A DNA stretch of 64,000 nt from CAITSH01 sp025356665 (GTDB taxonomy: Bacteria > Pseudomonadota > Gammaproteobacteria > Burkholderiales > SG8-39), in the NCBI GenBank assembly GCA_025356665.1, contig JANXRV010000066.1, positions 1-64,000 of the forward strand, read 5' to 3'. Both the position numbers and the translations under genes were made by a program. Shown in pieces: positions 48,791 to 58,417 of the stretch (the stretch's first letter is position 1; every line of letters begins with the position of its first letter). The notes under the pieces were generated by a model, which was not told the DNA's origin, did not search any database, and saw only the letters and a list, made by a program, of their open reading frames with translations.

Positions 48791-51076
48791 CTAATAACCC
48801 ATTGGGCGAACAGCGTCGTTCAATGTTGGCGAGGAGGTAGATATCGGCGCATTCAACTGCGAATATCCTGAGATATTCCGCTTAAGTGTCTCCAGTGGGT
48901 TGGACCCGATACTTGCCAAGCCGTTCAGTTCAAGCTGCACAAAGATACTGGTGTTCGCCGCCCCAACCGCCGTCGCAAAGCGCTGCCCGACAACGCGCAC
49001 AATCCAGCATCCGCCGTTGTATTCAAAGCCCGCAAGACCCTCTACAATTTTTCCGTCCTGTATCGAATAATTGGATCGCGCGACACCATACCAGCCCCCG
49101 CCCAATGGCCACTGGCCCGAGACGTCAATCTGACGCAGAATATTGTGGTTAAAACGATACCCAAGGTTGATCACTTTTTGCACTTCGGGCTGGTAACGTG
49201 TGCCGATAGTGATGCGCTCCAGCCTGCTGCGGCTGGAGCTGTACTGGACTGCAGAGTCGGCCGTCCATCGAGGGGTGATTTTGCCCGATACCGCCGCCAA
49301 CCAATCCGAAGTCCGGAAGGTACGGGGTGTGTCGGTTGGATTGAGCGTCACCTCCTGATCCTTGAAATAATACCTTTGCGCAACCGTGGCCCTTGCCAAC
49401 TCCTGGCCGTTTGCCTGCAGCATGCGCGAGGTTACCGCGGCAGTTAGCTGGTTGGCATCGTTGATGCGGTCATTCCCGGAAAAACTGTTCTCGGAAAAAA
49501 TTTGCGCATAATTCAAATCCGCAATACCCGTATCAAAAATCGGGATGTTATTCTGGTTGCGTGCGGGAATATTCACATAATAAAGACGCGGCTCAAGCGT
49601 CTGCACCACATCCTGGCCACGGAAATTAGTCGGTCTATCAAAGGTCAGGCCGCTATCCAGCGAGAATATCGGCAAGCCACGGGTAATGGCGTTATCCGGA
49701 CCCAGGGTGTTCCGGTCCAGCGCGTAACGCGTCCAACTGTACCCAATCTTCGGCGTCAGGTATGCGCCGGATGTCAACAGCGGCAGGCTCAGTGAAGGAT
49801 AAGCGGACATCCGCTTGCCGATAACCTGGGTCGGATGCGCAAAATCCACATACTCGCCAGTCAGTGAAAAATCCGTTGCGCCGACCGCCTGTTTTGACGC
49901 GCCAAAATTGATTTGTGGCAGGCGGGCGTAAGGCACGGCGACCGGCGCGAGCGGATCCTGCAGCGTTTGGTAGCGCTGCACCCTGCCTGACACCCCCCAA
50001 GTGCCATCCCCAAGCCAGCTTCCCCCGCGGCTAACGTAGGCGTCACGTGTCAGGTGGGTCTGCGAAGTCACCGCTACCAAGGCGCCCAACTCGCGAAAGT
50101 AATTGTCATCAGATACCTTATTCAGGTTCCAACCGCCAGAAAACCCCCGATCCGCGAACATATGCTGCGCACTGAAAGAATAACGGGTGCGGTTGGCCGC
50201 CTTGTCATCCGGCAGAATATCGTATCGCGCCTCACCCCTGTATTTAGACTCCAGGTACCTGAATTCTGTGCCGATCTGCAAGCCGCGTTTGGCCATGGCG
50301 CGCGGCGTGATCGTGGCATCCCGATTCGGTGCGATATTTACGTAATAAGGCAGTGAAACCTCCGCACCTCCCTTGCCAGACAAACCGTAACTGGGCGAGA
50401 GAAACCCCGACTTGCGCTGGTTGTTGAGCGAAAATTCCAGCCACGGTGCCGCCAGTATCGGAACACCCATGAACACAACCCGCGCCGATTCGGCAGCCCC
50501 CAGGCTGCGGCCATAATCCATATCAAGCTGACCGAATTTTATATACCAGTCTTCGTTGCCAGGCTTGCATGTGGAAAATGTTCCATCTGTCATGCGATAG
50601 TTTTCGTCGCCGAGCAACTCGATCTGATTTGCCGCGCCATGCCCTTCCGTAGGCAAGGCGCCGGCCTTGGCCCGCGGCGCGAGAACGTAGGTCGGCTTAT
50701 CAAAAACTCCCTGCGCCTGATCCAACTTGTACCGCAGTGCCGGGCCGGTTATGACATCGCCGTCTCGAATCAGGCGCACACTTCCCAAGGCCTCAATCTC
50801 TTCGGTTTCCGTCGCGTACTTTAATCGCTCGGCGCTGATCGAAGTCGTGCCCTTGCGCAGTTCGGCGTCGCCCGAAGCGCGCATTTCCTGGCCTGCAATC
50901 CCCTCCATCCTGTCACCGGAAATAAACACCGGCAACTCGACATTACCTCCCTTGGGCAGCCCCTGGATCGAACGCTGCAACTTAAGCCCCAGCCCCTGCC
51001 CCTGCGCCACCGCCGGAATCAACAGGCCGGCACATGCCGAAAGCGCAACTAGAGCGGAAAAACGCGAACGCAGCAT
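48791..51076 (-). CDS. lptD: LPS-assembly outer-membrane protein LptD
   Basis: A 761-residue outer-membrane translocon that inserts lipopolysaccharide with LptE. Signal peptide to about residue 26, a jellyroll OstA domain (SGDAELRKGTTSISAERL onwards), then a large beta-barrel with alternating strands. The mature chain has only two Cys, C170 (FSTCKPGNEDW) and C690 (GGCWIVRV), one in each domain, rather than the four of E. coli. ATG at 51076 starts a normal signal; the frame is open 74 codons further up, into the divergent amgK region. It heads the operon with surA, pdxA and rsmA. Confidence 0.94.
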   Translation of the reverse strand: MLRSRFSALVALSACAGLLIPAVAQGQGLGLKLQRSIQGLPKGGNVELPVFISGDRMEGIAGQEMRASGDAELRKGTTSISAERLKYATETEEIEALGSVRLIRDGDVITGPALRYKLDQAQGVFDKPTYVLAPRAKAGALPTEGHGAANQIELLGDENYRMTDGTFSTCKPGNEDWYIKFGQLDMDYGRSLGAAESARVVFMGVPILAAPWLEFSLNNQRKSGFLSPSYGLSGKGGAEVSLPYYVNIAPNRDATITPRAMAKRGLQIGTEFRYLESKYRGEARYDILPDDKAANRTRYSFSAQHMFADRGFSGGWNLNKVSDDNYFRELGALVAVTSQTHLTRDAYVSRGGSWLGDGTWGVSGRVQRYQTLQDPLAPVAVPYARLPQINFGASKQAVGATDFSLTGEYVDFAHPTQVIGKRMSAYPSLSLPLLTSGAYLTPKIGYSWTRYALDRNTLGPDNAITRGLPIFSLDSGLTFDRPTNFRGQDVVQTLEPRLYYVNIPARNQNNIPIFDTGIADLNYAQIFSENSFSGNDRINDANQLTAAVTSRMLQANGQELARATVAQRYYFKDQEVTLNPTDTPRTFRTSDWLAAVSGKITPRWTADSAVQYSSSRSRLERITIGTRYQPEVQKVINLGYRFNHNILRQIDVSGQWPLGGGWYGVARSNYSIQDGKIVEGLAGFEYNGGCWIVRVVGQRFATAVGAANTSIFVQLELNGLASIGSNPLETLKRNISGYSQLNAPISTSSPTLNDAVRPMGY

Positions 51077-51233
51077 GGGGAAAAAGTTAAGGGCAAACCT
51101 TGGTTGGCAAAATCGAAACTTCCGTTTATCCGTGAATCGAAGTGCGGAAACAGAAGCGTTCTTGAGGAGGGCATTATGCCTCTTATTTTGGGTGCTAAAA
51201 TCGCATAATTCAGGCGAGAAGGCAATAAAACAA

Positions 51234-52238
51234 TTGGACCGCTCAGCCCAACTCGGACTCTGGCTGGAGTCCCATTTCCCAAGCGGCTCATTTACCATGT
51301 CGCCGGCATCCGCTGACGCTAGCTTTCGCCGCTATTTCCGCCTCAGTTTTGCCGATGGTCGGCCGAGCGTGATCGTCATGGATGCGCCACCACCGCAGGA
51401 GGACTGCACGCCATTTGTGAGAATCGCCGGCTTGCTATCCGCCGCCGGCCTCAACGCGCCAAAAATTATCTCCCAGGACCTGGATCAGGGCTTTTTGCTG
51501 CTCTCCGACCTGGGAAAAACCACCTACCTGACCGCGATAAACGAGGACGAGGGCAACGCGGACGCCCTGTTCAATGATGCGATGGACGCGCTGGTCCGCT
51601 GGCAAGCCGCCAGCCAGCCGGCTATCCTTCCTGCCTACGACGATGCCTTGCTACGTCGCGAACTCGCCATCTTTCCTGACTGGTACGTCGGCCGCCATCT
51701 TGGCGTCATGCTGAACGATACACAACGCAACACACTGGCAACCACATTTGACGCCATCGTCGGCTGCAATCTGGCACAGCCTCAGGTTTATGTGCACCGC
51801 GATTACATGCCCAGAAACTTGATGTTGAGCGCGCCAAGTCCCGGCATATTGGACTTTCAGGATGCCGTTTATGGGCCGATCAGCTATGACGTCGCATCGC
51901 TGTTCAAGGATGCCTTTCTCTCCTGGCCTGAGGAGCGTGTCCTAGACTGGACCATCCGCTACTGGCAAAAGGCAAAAAAGGCCGGGCTGCCGGTACGTGC
52001 GGACTTTGGCGAATTTTACACCGATTGTGAATGGATGGGCTTACAACGCCATCTCAAGATCATGGGCATTTTCGCCAGATTGAACTATCGCGATGGCAAA
52101 CCCGACTATCTTGCCGACACCCCCCGTTTCTCCCGCTACGTCCGCGGCGTCGCGTCGCGCTACAACAGGCTCAAACCCCTGTTGCTGTTGTTTGATGAAC
52201 TCGAAAATGTGGCGGACAGTTCCGGTTATACCTTCTGA
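51234..52238 (+). CDS. amgK: N-acetylmuramate/N-acetylglucosamine anomeric kinase AmgK
   Basis: A 334-residue kinase of the aminoglycoside phosphotransferase fold. It phosphorylates MurNAc at C1 in the peptidoglycan-recycling route that bypasses de novo UDP-MurNAc synthesis and gives intrinsic fosfomycin tolerance in Pseudomonas. The catalytic loop is VHRDYMPRNLML, and the metal Asp is in ILDFQDAVYGP. SPASADASFRRYFRL is the N-terminal hallmark. No ATG is available before it; TTG at 51234 fits, with GAGAAGG upstream, but ATG 20 codons later at 51297 is possible. It diverges from lptD and overlaps murU by one base. Confidence 0.9.
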   Translation: MDRSAQLGLWLESHFPSGSFTMSPASADASFRRYFRLSFADGRPSVIVMDAPPPQEDCTPFVRIAGLLSAAGLNAPKIISQDLDQGFLLLSDLGKTTYLTAINEDEGNADALFNDAMDALVRWQAASQPAILPAYDDALLRRELAIFPDWYVGRHLGVMLNDTQRNTLATTFDAIVGCNLAQPQVYVHRDYMPRNLMLSAPSPGILDFQDAVYGPISYDVASLFKDAFLSWPEERVLDWTIRYWQKAKKAGLPVRADFGEFYTDCEWMGLQRHLKIMGIFARLNYRDGKPDYLADTPRFSRYVRGVASRYNRLKPLLLLFDELENVADSSGYTF

Positions 52239-52903
52239 TGAAGGCGATGATACTGGCCGCCGGTCGGGGAGAACGGATGCGTCCGCTAACCGATACCCTG
52301 CCCAAACCCCTGCTCGAGGCTGGGGGCCGGACGCTCATCGGCTGGCACCTGCACAAACTCGCCGCAGCCGGGTTCCAAGAAGCAATCATCAATCACGCAC
52401 ATCTGGGTAGACTGCTTGAGCAAACCTTGGGCGACGGATCGCGTTTTGGCATCAATATCCGATACTCTGCCGAACATAAAGCGCTTGAAACTGCGGGGGG
52501 AATTGCAAACGCACTACCCCTGCTAGGCGAGCATTTCCTGGTGATTAATGGCGACATATGGTGCGATTTCGATTTCACGGCGGCCAATTCGGCCCTACAG
52601 CAAAATGACCTCGCGCACCTCGTGTTGGTCGACAACCCTCCACAGCACGCCGAAGGCGATTTTCACCTTTCTTCTACCGGGCGCGTCCAGCCCAAAGGAA
52701 GCCCTTTGCTCACGTTCAGCGGAATTGGCGTCTATCGCGCAGCGCTGTTTGCCGACATCAAGCCCGGAAGCAAGGCAGCCTTGGCACCGCTATTGCGCTC
52801 AGCCATGAACGACTGCCGCGTCAGCGGGGAACATTTTCGCGGACGCTGGCGCGACATCGGTACGCCCGAGCGCCTGTCAGCCCTGCGGCAGGAACTTCAG
52901 TGA
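52238..52903 (+). CDS. murU: N-acetylmuramate alpha-1-phosphate uridylyltransferase MurU
   Basis: A 221-residue nucleotidyltransferase that turns MurNAc-1-phosphate and UTP into UDP-MurNAc, the step after AmgK. The signature LAAGRGERMRPLTDTLPKPL opens the protein. GDIWCDFDF contains the metal Asp, and RWRDIGTPERL closes the family pattern. Its ATG overlaps the amgK stop (TGATG). Confidence 0.94.
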   Translation: MKAMILAAGRGERMRPLTDTLPKPLLEAGGRTLIGWHLHKLAAAGFQEAIINHAHLGRLLEQTLGDGSRFGINIRYSAEHKALETAGGIANALPLLGEHFLVINGDIWCDFDFTAANSALQQNDLAHLVLVDNPPQHAEGDFHLSSTGRVQPKGSPLLTFSGIGVYRAALFADIKPGSKAALAPLLRSAMNDCRVSGEHFRGRWRDIGTPERLSALRQELQ

Positions 52904-52970
52904 ACGGAATCCGCCTCCGCGCAAACATGCAAACCAATAACTCTTGCCATTTTGAGATACGCTTCAGCTC

Positions 52971-54275
52971 ATGATCGACATCCAACACTACCTGCAACGC
53001 CGGGAAATTCTTTCGCGCCACCTGAAAGGCGGCGTCGCGATCGTCCCAACCGCCCCTGAACGCATGCGCAATCGCGACAGTGACTACCCCTATCGTTTCG
53101 ATAGCTATTTCTACTACCTTACCGGTTTCGGCGAACCAGAATCGGTTTTTGTGCTCGTGGGAGGAAAAACCCCGCGCGCCATACTGTTTTGTCGGGAAAA
53201 AAATCCTGACCGCGAACTGTGGGATGGCGTGCGCTGCGGCCCACGTGCCGCGCGCAAGACCTACGGCTTCGATGAAACCTGGCCGATTGAAACGCTGGAT
53301 GAAAAACTCCCGCAATTAATGGCAAACAAAGATTCGGTTTATTACCCCACTGGCATGGATGCCTCTTGGGACACGCGGGTCATAGGCTGGGTGAACCAGG
53401 TCCGCGGCCAGGCACGCAGCGGCGTTTCCGCTCCGGGCGATATACGCGACATACGCGTCATTCTCGATGAAATGCGATTGATCAAAGATGACCACGAAAT
53501 CGGGGTCATGCGCCGGGCCGCAGCAATTTCTGCAGCAGCCCATTGTCGTGCCATGCAGGCGACACGACCTGGGCGCATGGAATTTGAAATCGAGGCCGAA
53601 CTGCTGCATGAATTCAGGCGCAATGGCTCGCAATTCCCCGCCTATTCCTCCATTGTGGCCGGCGGTGCCAATGCCTGCATCCTGCATTACCGTGAGAATG
53701 ACGCCCGGCTCAAGCGCGGCGACATTCTGCTTATCGACGCCGGATGCGAACTGGACGGCTATGCCTCGGATATCACACGCAGCTTTCCGGTCGACGGCCG
53801 ATTCAGCAAAGCACAGCGCGAAATTTATGAACTGGTGCTCGCCGCGCAGGCCGCAGCCATCGCGTCAGTACGGCCGGGCAAATCCTGGCAGGCGCCGCAT
53901 GACGCTGCGGTACGCGTTCTGGTCCGGGGATTTATCAAACTGGGCCTCTGCAAGGGCAGTGTCTCCGACGTCATTGCATCGGGCGACTATCGTCGCTTTT
54001 ACATGCATCGTACCGGACACTGGCTGGGCCTGGACGTACATGATGCCGGCGAGTACAAGCAAGGCGGCGCTTGGAAGACGCTGCAGCCTGGCATGGTGCT
54101 CACTGTCGAGCCAGGTTGCTATATCCGGCCCGCCCCGAACGTCCCGAAGCAATACTGGAACATCGGCATCCGCATCGAGGATGACGTCCTCGTGACAAAA
54201 ACCGGTTGCGAAGTCATCACCGCAGCGGCCCCAAAGACCGTCGCGCAAATCGAAGCCCTTATGGCCGATGCCTGA
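52971..54275 (+). CDS. pepP: Xaa-Pro aminopeptidase (AMPP)
   Basis: A 434-residue M24 metallopeptidase releasing N-terminal residues before proline. The di-manganese ligands are D256 and D267 (DAGCELDGYASDI), H in HRTGHWLGLDVHD, E in VEPGCY and E in RIEDDVLVT. The N-terminal creatinase-like domain is complete. It overlaps the ubiquinone hydroxylase gene by 8 nt. The pepP-ubiH order is widely conserved. Confidence 0.95.
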   Translation: MIDIQHYLQRREILSRHLKGGVAIVPTAPERMRNRDSDYPYRFDSYFYYLTGFGEPESVFVLVGGKTPRAILFCREKNPDRELWDGVRCGPRAARKTYGFDETWPIETLDEKLPQLMANKDSVYYPTGMDASWDTRVIGWVNQVRGQARSGVSAPGDIRDIRVILDEMRLIKDDHEIGVMRRAAAISAAAHCRAMQATRPGRMEFEIEAELLHEFRRNGSQFPAYSSIVAGGANACILHYRENDARLKRGDILLIDAGCELDGYASDITRSFPVDGRFSKAQREIYELVLAAQAAAIASVRPGKSWQAPHDAAVRVLVRGFIKLGLCKGSVSDVIASGDYRRFYMHRTGHWLGLDVHDAGEYKQGGAWKTLQPGMVLTVEPGCYIRPAPNVPKQYWNIGIRIEDDVLVTKTGCEVITAAAPKTVAQIEALMADA

Positions 54276-55395
54276 TCCGACGAATGCCGCCGTCGATGTA
54301 CTGATCGTCGGTAGCGGCCCGATCGGTTCGGCCATCGCGCTCGCACTATCGGGCTGTCACTTGAAGATCGCAATCATAAGCCCGCCCAGCGACCAGAGCT
54401 CCGACTCCCGTCCGATCGCGCTCTCTCAGGGCAGCCGGCTGATCCTTGAGCAATTGGGCGCCTGGCCCGCTGATATCGCCACACCCATCGCCCAAATTCA
54501 CGTATCCCACCAAGGGCGCTTTGGCCGCACCCGCATTGATGCGAAAGATCATGGTCTTGCCGCGCTGGGTTATGTCGTCGCCTATGACAAGCTGCATCGC
54601 GCCGCCGCGGCCAAAGTCACAACAACACGGCTAGATGGTTTGGTGACGGCGATTGAAGACCATGGCGACTTTGCACGCGCAAAAACCAGCCAGGGTGACA
54701 TGGACGCGAAGCTTATCGTCATTGCAGACGGCGGCCACCTCACCGATGCACGAACTGAACATTACGGGCAAGTGGCGCTGGTCGCGCAAATTTCGGCGGG
54801 TACGCCCCCCATCGGCCGCGCATGGGAGCGCTTTACGCCCGATGGCCCGCTCGCGCTTCTGCCTTTTGGCGATGGCTACGCCATGGTCTGGTGCACCTCG
54901 CCGCAAAGCGCCGCGGAACTTGCCCGGGATAACGAACAAAGCTTCCTGAAGCGGCTGCAGCAGGCCTTCGGCCATCGCGCAGGCCTGTTCATTGCGGCGA
55001 CGAGGCGCCATCAATTCCCTTTGTCGCTGCGCCGCACAAAACAGTCGCTGCCGCGAAGCCTTGCTGTTGGCAACGCCGCCCAGACGCTCCATCCTGTCGC
55101 GGGCCAAGGCCTTAACCTTGGGCTCCGGGATGGCGTGGAACTGGCCAGAATGATTCGCGATTGCGCGCCGCAAGATCTCGGCGGCTTGCCATTCGCAACC
55201 CGCTATCGGGCGACACGCACCCCCGATCGCGATTCGAGCGTTCGCGCCACCGATACCCTCGTCAAGTTATTTTCAAACTCGAATTCTGTCATCGGACTGA
55301 CGCGCGGGTGCGGGCTTTTTTTGATCGACCTGCTGCCGGCGCCCAGGCGTTTTCTGGCGCGGCGCATGATGTTTGGAATGCGGGCGCAGCCCTGA
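54268..55395 (+). CDS. ubiH: Ubiquinone-pathway FAD hydroxylase UbiH
   Basis: A 375-residue FAD hydroxylase of ubiquinone synthesis. The FAD motif VDVLIVGSGPIGSAIALAL is at the start, IADGGHL in the middle, and LAVGNAAQTLHPVAGQGLNLGLRD is the second motif. In the second motif the usual GDAAH reads GNAAQ, a variation common in UbiH. The place after pepP is the classical one for ubiH. The other paralogue lies at 31169-32410. Confidence 0.9.
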   Translation: MPDPTNAAVDVLIVGSGPIGSAIALALSGCHLKIAIISPPSDQSSDSRPIALSQGSRLILEQLGAWPADIATPIAQIHVSHQGRFGRTRIDAKDHGLAALGYVVAYDKLHRAAAAKVTTTRLDGLVTAIEDHGDFARAKTSQGDMDAKLIVIADGGHLTDARTEHYGQVALVAQISAGTPPIGRAWERFTPDGPLALLPFGDGYAMVWCTSPQSAAELARDNEQSFLKRLQQAFGHRAGLFIAATRRHQFPLSLRRTKQSLPRSLAVGNAAQTLHPVAGQGLNLGLRDGVELARMIRDCAPQDLGGLPFATRYRATRTPDRDSSVRATDTLVKLFSNSNSVIGLTRGCGLFLIDLLPAPRRFLARRMMFGMRAQP

Positions 55396-55526
55396 CATCG
55401 AGACCCGGTCGGCCTCAAACTTGACCGCCGCAGCTTGCACAAAAAATGAACAAAATCCTTTTTCCGTATTTGTGAATCCGTGTAAAATCGCCCTCCCTCT
55501 TGAACATAAATCCCCCGCTACCCGCC

Positions 55527-56549
55527 ATGCAAATCGGCCAGCACGTGCTACGCAACAACCTGTTCGTTGCCCCGATGGCCGGAGTCACCGATCGTCCGTT
55601 CCGTCAGTTGTGCAAGAAATTCGGGGCCGGCCTGGCGGTATCGGAAATGGTTGCGTCCAACTCCTTGTTGTGGGGCAGCGAAAAAACCCGCCGCCGTGCC
55701 AACCACGAAGGCGAGGTAGATCCGATATCCGTCCAGATCGCCGGCGCCGATCCGAAAATGATGGCCGACGCGGCGCGTTTTAACGTTGATCATGGCGCGC
55801 AGATCATCGACATCAACATGGGATGTCCGGCTAAAAAAATTTGCAATGTCATGGCCGGTTCGGCGCTGCTGCGCGATGAACCACTGGTGGGCCGCATCCT
55901 TGACGCGGTCGTCGCCGCGGTCGACGTTCCGGTGACACTGAAATTTCGCACCGGGTGGGACAAACAAAACAAAAATGCCCTGATAATCGCGCGCATCGCA
56001 GAACAAGCCGGAATACAACTGCTGTCGATACACGGCAGAACCCGCGCATGCGGCTACACCGGCACCGCCGAGTACGAAACCATTGCCGCAGTCAAGGCGG
56101 CGATCCGTCTGCCGGTTATCGCAAACGGCGACATCACAACACCACAAAAAGCCAAACACGTACTTGAAGTAACCGGTGCGGACGGCGTCATGATCGGGCG
56201 TGCTGCGCAGGGAAGACCCTGGATTTTTCGTGAAATCGAACACTTCCTGAACACTGGCACCTTCCTTTTACCCCCGCTGGTCACGGAAATTCACCAGGTT
56301 CTGATCGCTCATCTGCACGACCTGTACGGTTTTTATGGCGCTGAACGCGGGGTGCGCGTGGCCCGAAAACACATTTCCTGGTACACCAAGGGACTCACAG
56401 GGTCGGCGGCGTTCCGCCACGCCATGAACCAGCTGCCGACCTGCGAAGAACAAATCATTGCGGTAGACGGTTTTTTTGAACTGCTCGCAAGCGAGCACCG
56501 CCACCTGCGTTACGTAGAAGAAAATCAGATAGAGGAATTGGCAGCATGA
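55527..56549 (+). CDS. dusB: tRNA-dihydrouridine synthase B
   Basis: A 340-residue FMN-dependent enzyme that reduces uridine at position 17 of tRNAs. APMAGVTDRPFRQLCKKFGA is the FMN-binding opening. The catalytic Cys is in NMGCPAKKICNVMAGSAL, and IHGRTRACGYTG and ANGDI form the rest of the site. ATG at 55527 is chosen over a TTG nine codons upstream. A TAAAAT box at 55483-55488 may be the promoter -10 of the dusB-fis operon. It overlaps fis by 4 nt. Confidence 0.95.
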   Translation: MQIGQHVLRNNLFVAPMAGVTDRPFRQLCKKFGAGLAVSEMVASNSLLWGSEKTRRRANHEGEVDPISVQIAGADPKMMADAARFNVDHGAQIIDINMGCPAKKICNVMAGSALLRDEPLVGRILDAVVAAVDVPVTLKFRTGWDKQNKNALIIARIAEQAGIQLLSIHGRTRACGYTGTAEYETIAAVKAAIRLPVIANGDITTPQKAKHVLEVTGADGVMIGRAAQGRPWIFREIEHFLNTGTFLLPPLVTEIHQVLIAHLHDLYGFYGAERGVRVARKHISWYTKGLTGSAAFRHAMNQLPTCEEQIIAVDGFFELLASEHRHLRYVEENQIEELAA

Positions 56550-56785
56550 AGCAGAACAACGAAATAGGCGATTGCATACGCAAGTCCCTGGATCGGTACT
56601 TCAAGGATCTCGAGGGCGAAAAACCACGCGCCGTATACGATATGGTCATTCGCAACGTTGAACGTCCTCTGCTCGAAATGGTGCTTGGGCAAGCCGAAGG
56701 CAATCAGACTGTCGCAGCCGAGATGCTGGGGATCAACCGCAACACCTTGCGTAAAAAAATCCAGTCGCTCAAGATAAAGCTCTAA
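56546..56785 (+). CDS. fis: DNA-binding protein Fis
   Basis: A 79-residue nucleoid protein. The dimerising helices come first (IRKSLDRYFKDLEGEKP, then YDMVIRNVERPLLEMVLG). The helix-turn-helix (NQTVAAEMLGINRNTLRKKI) is at about residues 53-72. It is shorter than the 98-residue E. coli protein because it lacks the N-terminal arm, the common form outside Enterobacteria. It is coupled to dusB by a 4-nt overlap and placed 41 nt before purH. Confidence 0.95.
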   Translation: MKQNNEIGDCIRKSLDRYFKDLEGEKPRAVYDMVIRNVERPLLEMVLGQAEGNQTVAAEMLGINRNTLRKKIQSLKIKL

Positions 56786-56826
56786 CCGACCCGCAATTCG
56801 GCCGGATCCCCGTGGGCGTTCAAACT

Positions 56827-58416
56827 ATGAGCATCATCCGGCAGGCCCTTATCAGCGTTTCAGACAAGACCGGCGTGGTCGAGTTGGCGCGTGTCCTCGC
56901 CACAATGGGCGTAGGCATCCTGTCCACCGGCGGCACTGCAAAGCTGCTTGCCGATGCGGGCATTCGGGTCACTGAGGTTGGCGATTACACCGGGTTCCCT
57001 GAAATGCTCGATGGGCGCGTCAAAACCCTGCACCCAAAAATACACGGCGGACTGCTGGCAAGGCGAGATCTACCAGCGCACATGGACACGATCAAGGATG
57101 CCGGCATCTGCAGTATAGATATGCTGGTGGTCAATCTTTACCCGTTCGAGGCGACGGTGGCAAAGCCCGGTTGCACACTCGATGAAGCAATAGAAAATAT
57201 CGACATCGGCGGCCCCGCCATGGTGCGCTCGGCGGCAAAAAATTGGCAAGGTGTGGCCGTTCTGACGGATCCGTCCCAATACGCCGGCGTGCTCGCAGAA
57301 ATGGGCAAGAATTCCACTCCCAGCCTTGACGATGCCACGCGTTTCGCCCTTGCCACTGCTGCCTTCAACCGTATTTCCAATTACGATGCTGCGATCAGCG
57401 ACTATCTTTCATCGCGTGGCGCGGACGGCGCACAACGCACCTTCCCTGACCAGAGCAATGGCCGCTTCGTAAAACTGCAAGACCTACGATACGGAGAGAA
57501 TCCGCACCAGCAGGCGGCCTTTTACCGCGACCTTTACCCGGTACCCGATACGCTGGCCACGGCCGTGCAGTTGCAGGGCAAGGAACTGTCCTACAACAAC
57601 ATCGCCGATGCGGATGCGGCATGGGAATGCGTCAAGTCCTTCGCCGATCAGTTGCCTCTTTGTGCATGCGTCATTGTCAAACACGCCAATCCCTGCGGCG
57701 TGGCGCTGGGCACAAGCCCCGCCGATGCTTATGCGAAGGCGCTCAAGACCGATCCGACCTCGGCATTCGGCGGGATCATCGCGTTCAATACGCTTCTGGA
57801 CAGTGCAACAGCCGACTTGGTAGTAAAACTTTTCGTCGAAGTGGTCATCGCCCCGGACTTTTCCGCCGATGCGCTCGCCATTTTCTCAGCCAAGCCCAAT
57901 ACCCGCCTGCTAAAAATCGCCGCGGCCCCGGACGGGCGCAACGGTCGCAACGCTTACGATACCAAACGCGTAGGCTCGGGCCTGCTGATCCAGACCTCCG
58001 ACAATCACGACGTCGTTGCGGCCGATTTCAGGGTAGTCAGCAAGAAGGCACCGAGCGAGGCCCATCTGGCCGATTTGCTCTTTGCCTGGCGTGTGGCAAA
58101 ATTCGTCAAGTCCAATGCGATTGTGTTTTGCGCCGGCGGCATGACACTGGGCGTCGGTGCCGGTCAAATGAGCCGCATTGACTCGGCGCACATTGCCTCG
58201 ATCAAGGCGCAAAACGCCGGTCTGACGTTGCTGGGTTCGGTAGTCGCCTCAGATGCATTTTTCCCCTTTCGCGACGGACTTGATGTCGTCGCCGACGCCG
58301 GCGCAATCGCCGTCGTGCAACCCGGCGGAAGCGTGCGCGACGACGAAGTTATCGCGGCAGCAGACCAACGCGGCATAAGCATGGTCTTCACCGGCATCCG
58401 TCACTTCAGGCACTGA
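56827..58416 (+). CDS. purH: Bifunctional AICAR transformylase / IMP cyclohydrolase
   Basis: A 529-residue enzyme for the last two steps of IMP synthesis. The N-terminal cyclohydrolase domain begins RQALISVSDKTGVVELARVL and contains GRVKTLHPKIHGG. The transformylase domain has DLRYGENPHQQAAFY and the catalytic Lys-His in VIVKHANPCG. SDAFFPFRDGLD near the C-terminus is also invariant. ATG at 56827 is used; a GTG five codons upstream is less likely. purD follows after 1 nt. Confidence 0.96.
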   Translation: MSIIRQALISVSDKTGVVELARVLATMGVGILSTGGTAKLLADAGIRVTEVGDYTGFPEMLDGRVKTLHPKIHGGLLARRDLPAHMDTIKDAGICSIDMLVVNLYPFEATVAKPGCTLDEAIENIDIGGPAMVRSAAKNWQGVAVLTDPSQYAGVLAEMGKNSTPSLDDATRFALATAAFNRISNYDAAISDYLSSRGADGAQRTFPDQSNGRFVKLQDLRYGENPHQQAAFYRDLYPVPDTLATAVQLQGKELSYNNIADADAAWECVKSFADQLPLCACVIVKHANPCGVALGTSPADAYAKALKTDPTSAFGGIIAFNTLLDSATADLVVKLFVEVVIAPDFSADALAIFSAKPNTRLLKIAAAPDGRNGRNAYDTKRVGSGLLIQTSDNHDVVAADFRVVSKKAPSEAHLADLLFAWRVAKFVKSNAIVFCAGGMTLGVGAGQMSRIDSAHIASIKAQNAGLTLLGSVVASDAFFPFRDGLDVVADAGAIAVVQPGGSVRDDEVIAAADQRGISMVFTGIRHFRH

Positions 58417-58417
58417 T

